26,459 bases of DNA from assembly GCA_937860285.1 (NCBI GenBank), contig CALMBS010000146.1, positions 1 to 26,459 on the forward strand, in the 5' to 3' direction. Position 1 is the first letter of the stretch; the number at the start of each line of letters is the position of its first letter. This stretch comes from an uncultured Chloroflexota bacterium (GTDB taxonomy: Bacteria > Chloroflexota > Dehalococcoidia > UBA2247 > RBG-13-53-26). The translations under genes and the position numbers were made by a program. Below are positions 15,631-21,404 of this stretch, piece by piece. The notes beneath the pieces are model-generated. The model did no database searches and was not told the DNA's origin. It was given only the letters and a program-made list of their open reading frames with translations.

Positions 15631-17460
15631 ATGAGAAGATGGTTGATCAAGGCGTGCCTGGTATCGATAGTGTTGGCTCTGTTCCTCGGCGCTGTCTCCC
15701 TGGTGCCGATGCCGGCGGTCCGGGCTGCGGCAGCGGCATCCGCCTACGGATGCCCGGCGACCCTGGACGGGAGCCCCATTGGCGGCGGCTCCGGCTACCT
15801 GAAAACGGTCTCCCCGAGCCAGGCCCAGTACGTGGTGAGCACCGGGGCCCAGCTGAAATCGGCCCTGGCGGCGGCGGTGGCGGGGCAGACAGTGTATGTG
15901 GCCGACGGGGCCACCATAACCATTGACTCCAGCAACTGGTATGGCTCCTACCGGGGGCGCTACTATGGGTGCTATGTCAAAGCGGGGGTGACACTGGCCG
16001 GCGGCAGGGGCCGGGCCGGCGTCACCGGTGGGACCATCAAGATCTCGTCCAGCCTGTACCCCAAGAACAGCGGGGGGTACGTGGCCGTGGGCTGCGGCAC
16101 CGGGGCCGACGTTTGCGGGTTGACCATAGTGGGCGTACAGGACGGGACCACCGGGGGGTCTCTGTGGGCCGGTATCTGGACCGGGGTCGATTCCGAGATC
16201 CACAACAACGAGATCCACGGCTTCGGCTACGCCGGCGTGATGGTGTACCGGAGCATCACCGGTGTCTGGATTCACCACAACTACATCCACCACTGCCAGC
16301 AGGAGGGCTATGGCTACACCGTCGGCGTGGCCGGAAAGGACATCTATACCGGAGCCTCGGCCCTGGTGGAGGGCAACAAGATAGACTACGCCCGCCACTT
16401 CATATCCGGCGAAAAGGGAAGGACCAGCTACGTCTTCCGGTACAACCAGCTCGGAGCGCATTGCACCAACAGCCAGATTGACGTTCACGGGCAGAACGAC
16501 GAGTATCCCAAGTACGGCGCCAAGGACGGCGCGGAGTACATCTACCCTGCCGGCGAGGACGTGGAGATATACAACAACACCTCGCTCTGCACCGACCACG
16601 TCTTCGTGGGCATCAGGGGCATCCCCTACAGCGCCGGCTTCATATCTGTTCACCACAACTGGACCTACCTGGCCTCGACCTACCGCTGGAGCCACATCAA
16701 CCAGGACGGCACCCGGTTCCTGCTGGGCCCCATTGCCCAGTACATGGATGCCTTGCCGGGCTACCGGTACTCGGCCCCCCAAGGCGGGGCGTTCGTGCGC
16801 ATGGAGATGCATGACAACTGGTACGGGACCGCGGCGCCCCCTGCCGGTGGCGGCACCGCCAATCAGGCGCCGTTGACGCCCGTGGCGCCGGCGGGCACGG
16901 TGAGCGGAAAGACGGGTACCTCCTACACCTACTCCGTGAAGACCACCGATCCCGACGGGGACAAGGTGACCTGCACTATTGACTGGGGTGATGGGACCAG
17001 CGCCACCACGGCGCAGTTCAGCTCCGGGGCCACCGCTTCCTCCAGCCATGCCTGGACGCAGCCCGGCACCTTCGCCGTCCGGGTCAAGGCCACGGACGCC
17101 AGCGGCGGCGTCTCGGCGTGGTCGCCTTCGCTCGCGGTAACTATCGCCGGCACCGGGTCCGGGACCACCGGCGTCCCGCCGGTTCCCACGCCGCTGTCGC
17201 CGGCCAACGGCACTGTCGTCTACAGCACCAGGTGCCCCCTTGACTGGAGCACGGTGACGTACACCAGCGCCGTCAGCTACCGGCTCCAGGTGGACAACAA
17301 CGCCGACTTCTCCTCGCTGATGGTCAACAAGACCCTGACCGGGTCGTACTACAACCTGTCCTCCATGCCCGACGGGGTCTTCTACTGGAGGGTCAGGTCG
17401 GTGGACGGGGCCGGCAACGCCAGTGCCTGGACCGCAGGGTGGAGCTTCACCATCAAGTGA
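15631..17460 (+). CDS. Secreted beta-helix protein with PKD and FN3-like modules
   Basis: A 609-aa protein with a signal peptide (MRRWLIKACLVSIVLALFLG, probable cleavage after AVRA or AAAA near residues 30-35). Residues about 38-400 form a right-handed parallel beta-helix of the pectate-lyase-like superfamily: AQYVVSTGAQLKSALAAAV, GQTVYVADGATITI and repeated rungs such as IHNNEIHGFGYAGV, VWIHHNYIHHC and VEIYNNTSLC. A PKD-type module follows (TDPDGDKVTCTIDWGDGTS, about 430-505), then a FN3-like module (VSYRLQVDNNADF, FYWRVRSVDGAGNASAWT) to the end. There is no dockerin or membrane anchor, so it is presumably released. It is a clear paralogue of the protein at 21405-23045 over the helix. It may bind or cleave an acidic polysaccharide; catalytic residues could not be assigned. 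GGAGGT at 15616-15621 supports the ATG. Confidence 0.88.
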   Translation: MRRWLIKACLVSIVLALFLGAVSLVPMPAVRAAAAASAYGCPATLDGSPIGGGSGYLKTVSPSQAQYVVSTGAQLKSALAAAVAGQTVYVADGATITIDSSNWYGSYRGRYYGCYVKAGVTLAGGRGRAGVTGGTIKISSSLYPKNSGGYVAVGCGTGADVCGLTIVGVQDGTTGGSLWAGIWTGVDSEIHNNEIHGFGYAGVMVYRSITGVWIHHNYIHHCQQEGYGYTVGVAGKDIYTGASALVEGNKIDYARHFISGEKGRTSYVFRYNQLGAHCTNSQIDVHGQNDEYPKYGAKDGAEYIYPAGEDVEIYNNTSLCTDHVFVGIRGIPYSAGFISVHHNWTYLASTYRWSHINQDGTRFLLGPIAQYMDALPGYRYSAPQGGAFVRMEMHDNWYGTAAPPAGGGTANQAPLTPVAPAGTVSGKTGTSYTYSVKTTDPDGDKVTCTIDWGDGTSATTAQFSSGATASSSHAWTQPGTFAVRVKATDASGGVSAWSPSLAVTIAGTGSGTTGVPPVPTPLSPANGTVVYSTRCPLDWSTVTYTSAVSYRLQVDNNADFSSLMVNKTLTGSYYNLSSMPDGVFYWRVRSVDGAGNASAWTAGWSFTIK

Positions 17461-17490
17461 CGCCGAGGGCGTCCCCTCAAAGTATGCAAA

Positions 17491-17520
17491 GAGGGTGGGC
17501 ACAGATTGCCCACCCTCATT
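17491..17520. terminator. Strong hairpin terminator, probably bidirectional
   Basis: GAGGGTGGGC (17491-17500) pairs perfectly with GCCCACCCTC (17508-17517) around a seven-base loop. It lies 30 bp after the beta-helix stop. The + tail is ATTCT; on the minus strand the hairpin is followed by TTTGCATAC. It separates the beta-helix gene from the convergent small gene at 17551-17718 and could end both transcripts. Confidence 0.75.
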
Positions 17521-17550
17521 CTATCCTGGCGAATCCGGCCGGCGGCGCGG

Positions 17551-17718
17551 CTAGAACATCTGAACGGGTATGGTGTGACCGCCCGACTTCCGGGTGGTCT
17601 TGGCGTCCTGTGCCGGGCCCGGTCCGGGCTTCTGCTGCTTGCGGTCTTCCTCTGCCGTCGTCAATTCGTCCTTCCGGCCCTGGAATGCCGCCGCAGGCGA
17701 AACGCTGTTGCTGGCCAT
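17551..17718 (-). CDS. Small hydrophilic protein, 55 aa, own promoter
   Basis: A 55-codon gene on the minus strand, below the usual length cutoff. It begins MASNSVSPAAAFQGRKDEL, has a charged Lys/Glu/Gln-rich middle (TAEEDRKQQK), a Pro/Gly run (PGPGPA) and ends in HTIPVQMF. It has no hydrophobic segment, no cysteine and no recognised domain, so it is a soluble, probably disordered polypeptide. Support for it being real: AGAGGGGA lies 6-7 bases upstream of the ATG, a near-consensus sigma70 promoter lies about 70 bp further up (17791-17819) and a strong hairpin follows its stop (17491-17517). It is therefore a complete monocistronic unit. Function unknown; a regulator or chaperone-like role would be a guess. 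Confidence 0.65.
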   Translation of the reverse strand: MASNSVSPAAAFQGRKDELTTAEEDRKQQKPGPGPAQDAKTTRKSGGHTIPVQMF

Positions 17719-17790
17719 TGTGGTTCCCCTCTGCCCCGCAGGCTGTCTGCCCCGACCCGCGGCTGCGACAACGGTCGATACGATGACTAC

Positions 17791-17819
17791 AGAATACTAT
17801 CGCAAAGTCAGGGTGTCAA
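17791..17819 (-). promoter_or_regulatory. Sigma70 promoter of the 55-aa gene
   Basis: Read on the minus strand, TTGACA (17819 to 17814) and TATTCT (17796 to 17791) are separated by exactly 17 bp. The -35 is perfect and the -10 matches four of six positions, including the conserved TA and final T. The start point would be near 17784, giving a 5' leader of about 65 nt to the ATG at 17718. Confidence 0.75.
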
Positions 17820-17851
17820 TCACTTTCAGGAACAGCCCTCCACCGGATGAT

Positions 17852-17888
17852 GCCGCCGGGGGGCCAATCCTGTTCGCCCCCCGGCGGC
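17852..17888. repeat. Perfect 13-bp inverted repeat between divergent genes
   Basis: GCCGCCGGGGGGC (17852-17864) pairs perfectly with GCCCCCCGGCGGC (17876-17888) around an 11-base loop. It lies between the divergent promoter of the 55-aa gene and the membrane-protein gene at 17936. There is no T-tract on either side, so it is not a standard terminator; it may be an operator, an RNA stem in a leader, or a transcription insulator. Confidence 0.6.
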
Positions 17889-17935
17889 GTTAATGGTAAC
17901 ATTCTGAGTGCAGGCCGGACCCTGGGATAGGGAGA

Positions 17936-18823
17936 ATGGAGCAACACAGCCTGAAGACCAGCCTCGTGAGCCGCGCTGTCCGCCTTGTCAGGCCGGAGAT
18001 CCTGGTGGCCGGGCTGTGCTTTCTGCTGCCGGACCTGATCGACAAGCCTCTGTGGTTGCTGGGGGTGATCCCGGACGGGAGGTACATGGGGCACACCCTG
18101 CTCATGGTGCTGGTGGTGGCGTTCGTCTTCGCCACGGTGAAGTGGACCTATGGCCTGCTGGCCCTCTGCGCCTCGATGACGCACCTGTTCTTCGATACCA
18201 GCGGCCGGAGCTACAACCCGTGGTTCTATCCCTTCCGGCACTATGACTTCACCCCGTATGACTACCATTTTGTCTTAACTCTGGACAATCTGCTGCTCAC
18301 GGCGCTGGAGCTGCTGGCGGTCCTGGGGGCGCTGATGGCGATATGGGCCCTGCTCTGGGTGGTGGCTCAGCTTCTTCAGGGGCATTCCGGAACTCGGTCG
18401 GCTGGCGGCGAAGGCATGCCGGTGAGTGATCCGCCACCGGCGCACGGCGGCGCTCTGTGCTGGACCGCCAGGATGGCGGGGACGCTGCTCTCCGCGTCGG
18501 CCGTGGCGGTCCTTCTGGCCGGCAAGGCCAGGTATGACTCGGCCTGGCCCACCGTCCCCGCCGCCTTGTGCGTGGTGGCCCTCACCGTGTGCCCCTCCCT
18601 GGCCGCCTGGCGGTCGCACCGCACCGGCGGCGCTTTCTGCCTCGTCGTCTGCCTGGCCTATGCTCTGCTGGCCTATCAAGTGGTCGAGGAGGCCGACCGG
18701 CCCTGGGCTGTGGTCCTGTTTCTGGCGGCCTGGGCCGCTGCCGCCGCCCTGCACCTGGTATCATCATGGAGAGAGCCGCGGACCGGCGGAGGGCCTTTGA
18801 CAATGCCGCGCTCTCGTGGCTAG
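17936..18823 (+). CDS. Polytopic membrane protein, DUF457/YdjM-like N-terminus
   Basis: A 295-aa membrane protein with roughly eight hydrophobic segments. The N-terminal half (VAGLCFLLPDLIDKPLW, then GRYMGHTLLMVLV and a later MTHLFFDTSGR) resembles membrane-bound metal-dependent hydrolases of the YdjM/DUF457 type, in which Asp and His residues near the membrane face bind metal (here PDLIDK, GHT, THLFFD). A hydrophilic linker (about residues 150-180, with SDPPPAHGG) separates it from a second block of four hydrophobic helices containing SAWPTVPAALCVVALTV. The ATG at 17936 follows AGGGAGA, a somewhat short spacing. Two Cys-rich paralogues follow within about 50 bp and may be co-transcribed. Function is unknown; relatives have been linked to the envelope or the DNA-damage response. 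Confidence 0.7.
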   Translation: MEQHSLKTSLVSRAVRLVRPEILVAGLCFLLPDLIDKPLWLLGVIPDGRYMGHTLLMVLVVAFVFATVKWTYGLLALCASMTHLFFDTSGRSYNPWFYPFRHYDFTPYDYHFVLTLDNLLLTALELLAVLGALMAIWALLWVVAQLLQGHSGTRSAGGEGMPVSDPPPAHGGALCWTARMAGTLLSASAVAVLLAGKARYDSAWPTVPAALCVVALTVCPSLAAWRSHRTGGAFCLVVCLAYALLAYQVVEEADRPWAVVLFLAAWAAAAALHLVSSWREPRTGGGPLTMPRSRG

Positions 18824-18875
18824 AATACCGGTTACAATGCGGGCGGCAGCCGGGACTTGTCGGGTGGGGTGAGGG

Positions 18876-19217
18876 ATGCTTCTGGGCAGGCGGCGCAGGG
18901 CGCCGGGGTTCAAGCAAGGGGAGACGGTCAGGGTGAAGACCCCGGAGGCCATTTCCCGGTCCGTGGGCGCCAGCTGCAAGCTCGATGGCCTGGTCTTCAT
19001 GGACCAGATGTGGGGCTACTGCGGTCAGACCTTTCCCGTGCAGAGGGTCGTCGACAGCTTCTTCAATGAGCACCTGAAGAGGAGTATCAGGCCCCGCGCC
19101 CCCCTGTACGTGTTGGACCACCTGGTTTGCGATGGGGCCGCCGGCGAGTTTGCTTTCAAGTGCGACCACGGCTGCTTCCTGCTGTGGCATGAGGACTGGT
19201 TGGAGAAGGCCGCGTAG
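18876..19217 (+). CDS. Cys-containing small protein, paralogue A
   Basis: A 113-aa protein with a basic N-terminus (MLLGRRRRAPGFK), then GETVRVKTPEAI, DQMWGYCGQTFPVQRVVD, APLYVLDHLVCDGA and a terminal KCDHGCFLLWHEDWLEK. The second half aligns by eye with the next gene: CGQ, the [VC]C[DN]G motif, a C-x3-C pair and the WLEK end are shared. Four shared cysteines in CG / CxG / C-x3-C spacing suggest a small metal-binding (probably zinc) or disulphide-stabilised fold. I have seen this pattern in uncharacterised proteins near polysaccharide and natural-product genes, but know no function. No signal peptide or membrane segment. The ATG at 18876 lies directly after GGGGTGAGGG; a start further in is possible. 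Confidence 0.7.
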   Translation: MLLGRRRRAPGFKQGETVRVKTPEAISRSVGASCKLDGLVFMDQMWGYCGQTFPVQRVVDSFFNEHLKRSIRPRAPLYVLDHLVCDGAAGEFAFKCDHGCFLLWHEDWLEKAA

Positions 19218-19255
19218 CCCGGCCGGCTAGAGCGGACCAGGGTCGGAGCCACAAG

Positions 19256-19723
19256 ATGAAGTGTCAGCTGGAATGCATCGGCGAGATCGGAGAGAAGAAC
19301 TCCCGGGTGAGCGACAGGTGGCAGTACCTGATCAGGAAGAAGAGATGGTACTGGAAGCTGCTCTCCCAGCGGCTGCGGCCGGCGGGCGGCGCGGCCCCTG
19401 TCCCTCAGGGGGACCAGCCTCCGATTGAGGCGGGGGACATGGTCAGGGTGCGCTCTGAGGCCGACATCCGGCTGACCCTGGACCGGCAGAGGAAGACCAG
19501 GGGATGCACATTCCAGAAGGAGATGTTCAACTGCTGCGGCCAGGAATACCGGGTCTTCAAGAGGGTGGACCGCTTCTACGATGAGGCCAAGCAGAAGATG
19601 TGCAAGTGCCGCGGCATCTATCTTCTGGAGGGGGCCTGCTGCAACGGCCGGACCGCCTATCTGCGCCCCTGCGGCCGGAACTGCTTCTACTTCTGGCAGT
19701 CTGCCTGGCTGGAGAAGGTCTGA
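19256..19723 (+). CDS. Cys-rich small protein, paralogue B
   Basis: A 155-aa protein with 11 cysteines. Residues 1-55 are unique to this copy (MKCQLECIGEIGEKNS, then YLIRKKRWYWKLLSQRL, basic and aromatic). From about residue 59 it follows paralogue A: GDMVRVRSEADIRLTLD, RGCTFQKEMFNCCGQEYRVF, MCKCRGIYLLEGACCNG and PCGRNCFYFWQSAWLEK. The four cysteines shared with paralogue A, plus extra CC and C-x-C pairs, point to metal binding; the protein could also be rich in disulphides if exported, but no signal peptide is seen. The gene lies 38 bp after paralogue A and its stop is only two bases from the convergent stop of the membrane-anchored cohesin gene. Function unknown. Confidence 0.72.
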   Translation: MKCQLECIGEIGEKNSRVSDRWQYLIRKKRWYWKLLSQRLRPAGGAAPVPQGDQPPIEAGDMVRVRSEADIRLTLDRQRKTRGCTFQKEMFNCCGQEYRVFKRVDRFYDEAKQKMCKCRGIYLLEGACCNGRTAYLRPCGRNCFYFWQSAWLEKV

Positions 19724-19725
19724 CC

Positions 19726-20415
19726 CTAGCTGTCCCGCGGCCTCATCATCCGGGCCCTGCGCCAGAGCACACCGGCCACTGTAGCGGCGATGAGCACGGC
19801 CGCTCCCCCGATGATGACGCCCAGCACCCACCACCGGAATACGGGTGTCCGGGCCGCGGCGCCTTCCGGGTTTTCGCTGTCCGGAGAGCCCGGATCGGGG
19901 GTGGAGGGTGTGGGATTGTCCCCCACGGTTACGGAATCCCCGGTCCAGGTGGCCGCGATCTCCACTCCCTGGTTGGTGTTGAGGAAACCGTTGGAGAGGT
20001 CCAGGCTGCTGGCGCCGGCGGCGGAGTCAGCGGCATGGAAGTGCAGGACCGCCAGGCTGCCGGGGCCGCTGACGCCGGGAAAGCCGGGGACATTCACAAT
20101 GATGCGGCAGGTCCCGGCGCTCATCTTGTTCCAGATGTCGACCGGGATTTCGGTCGCCCCCATCTGACCCGCCGTCACGTCCTCCAGCTCGACCAGCGAT
20201 TCGTCGAAGGAAACGTCGAACTGGCCGGCGTCGAAGGCGGCCACGTCACTGATATTGATGCTGACGGTGAAGTCGCTGTTTGCGGCCACGGCGGCAGGGG
20301 CGTCGAGCTCGACGCTGGGGATGCCCTCCGCCATCGCCGGAGCGCAGCCGGCCGGACACAGGGCCAGCGCCCCCGCCAGCAACCCTGCCAGTGCAGCTCT
20401 GTTCATGCTCTCCAT
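19726..20415 (-). CDS. Membrane-anchored single-cohesin protein
   Basis: A 229-aa protein with four parts: a signal peptide (ALAGLLAGALALCPAGCAP, AMA-E cleavage plausible, lipobox doubtful); one cohesin-type domain (about 35-165: VELDAPAAVAANSDFTVSIN, DAGQFDVSFDESLVELEDVT, AGTCRIIVNVPGFPGV, LAVLHFHAADS, WTGDSVTV); a Pro/Ser/Asp linker (NPTPSTPDPGSPDSENPEG); and a C-terminal membrane helix (VLGVIIGGAAVLIAATVAGV) with a basic tail (RRARMMRPRDS). This is the expected form of a cell-surface anchoring scaffoldin: the cohesin displayed outside, the tail inside. It has no dockerin. It is the third gene of the operon, 20 bp after the cohesin-dockerin gene, and its cohesin is highly similar to that protein's at DNA and protein level. 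Start is ATG 20415 or 20406. Ligand specificity is inferred only. Confidence 0.85.
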   Translation of the reverse strand: MESMNRAALAGLLAGALALCPAGCAPAMAEGIPSVELDAPAAVAANSDFTVSINISDVAAFDAGQFDVSFDESLVELEDVTAGQMGATEIPVDIWNKMSAGTCRIIVNVPGFPGVSGPGSLAVLHFHAADSAAGASSLDLSNGFLNTNQGVEIAATWTGDSVTVGDNPTPSTPDPGSPDSENPEGAAARTPVFRWWVLGVIIGGAAVLIAATVAGVLWRRARMMRPRDS

Positions 20416-20435
20416 TCCCCTCGCAGCGACGGCTG

Positions 20436-21374
20436 TCAGCTGAGGCCGGCGATGATCCTCTCTATCCTGGTGATGTCGGCCGTATTGACCAGGCCGTCAC
20501 CATTGGCATCGGCGCCGGCGGTGGCGGCCTCCAGGCCCACGATTATCCTCTCCACCGCGGTCATGTCGGCGGAGTTCACCACGCCATCGGCGTTGGCGTC
20601 CCCGTCCTCCGAGGTCACGTGGATGCTCAGGGACTTGGAGGCCGAGAGGTAGCCGTCGGTCACCTGGACGGTGAAGGCGAAATCGCCGGCCGTCGTCGGC
20701 GTGCCCGAGATGACTCCGGAGCCGTTGAGGGAGAGGCCCTCCGGCAGGCTGCCTGACACGATGGACCAGGCGTAGCTGCCGTTTCCGCCGGTGGCCGCCA
20801 GGGCAGCTGAGTACGCTGCCCCCGCCTCTGCGTCAGGCGCCGCGGTGGTGCTGATGACCAGCGCGTCGCACACGGCCACCGAATCCCCGGTCCACGTAGC
20901 CGGTATCTGCGTTGCCAGGTTGTTGTTCAGGAAACCGTTGGAGAGGCTGATGGAGCTGCCTCCGGTGGCGGAGCTCGCCGCCTGGAAGTGCAGGACCGCC
21001 AGGGTGCCCGAGCCGGTCACGCCGGGAACCCCGGGCACATTGACAATCACACGGCAGGTCCCGGCGCTCATCGGGTTCCACAGATCGACCGGGATCTCGG
21101 TGGCCCCGATCTGACCGTCCGTAACATCCTGGAGCTGGACCAGGGACGGATCGAAGGCAACGTCAAACTGCCCGGCGTCGAGGGCCGAAACGTCAGCGAT
21201 GTCGACGCTCACGGTGAAACTGCTGGCTTCCACCACCTCTGCCGGGGCATCGACGCTGACGGCGGTGGCGGCGGCTTCCACCGCGCTGCCGCCATGCAGT
21301 CCCACGGCCCCTGCGAGCAGCCCGATGATGCCCATCAGGGCCATGTTCCTTCGAGTTCCGAGCGCCGTCTTCAT
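20436..21374 (-). CDS. Secreted cohesin-Ig-dockerin adaptor protein
   Basis: A 312-aa protein with four parts. First is a signal peptide (NMALMGIIGLLAGAVGLHGG, cleavage near residue 34). A cohesin domain follows (about 36-170: VSVDAPAEVVEASSFTVSVD, DAGQFDVAFDPSLVQLQDVT, AGTCRVIVNVPGVPGV, LAVLHFQAASS). Next is a putative Ig domain (PDAEAGAAYSAALAATGG to SGVISGTPTTAGDFAFTVQV), and last a dockerin of two F-hand repeats, DANADGVVNSADMTAVERII and DANGDGLVNTADITRIERII, each with the DxNxDGxxNxxD calcium loop. Carrying both partner modules, it could bridge the membrane-anchored cohesin and a dockerin-tagged protein, or self-associate in chains. A good Shine-Dalgarno, AAGGAG, precedes the ATG. It lies 30 bp after the dockerin beta-helix gene and 20 bp before the anchored cohesin gene. 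Confidence 0.88.
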   Translation of the reverse strand: MKTALGTRRNMALMGIIGLLAGAVGLHGGSAVEAAATAVSVDAPAEVVEASSFTVSVDIADVSALDAGQFDVAFDPSLVQLQDVTDGQIGATEIPVDLWNPMSAGTCRVIVNVPGVPGVTGSGTLAVLHFQAASSATGGSSISLSNGFLNNNLATQIPATWTGDSVAVCDALVISTTAAPDAEAGAAYSAALAATGGNGSYAWSIVSGSLPEGLSLNGSGVISGTPTTAGDFAFTVQVTDGYLSASKSLSIHVTSEDGDANADGVVNSADMTAVERIIVGLEAATAGADANGDGLVNTADITRIERIIAGLS

Positions 21375-21404
21375 AGTGCTCCTTTCCCTGGCTGCGATTT
21401 GGGA

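Noticed and set aside
15628..17502. A 624-codon open frame on the minus strand, opposite the beta-helix gene
   Set aside because: Its product is a low-complexity Val/Gly/His/Pro-rich sequence typical of the antisense of a GC-rich gene, while the + strand gives a signal peptide and clear domains.
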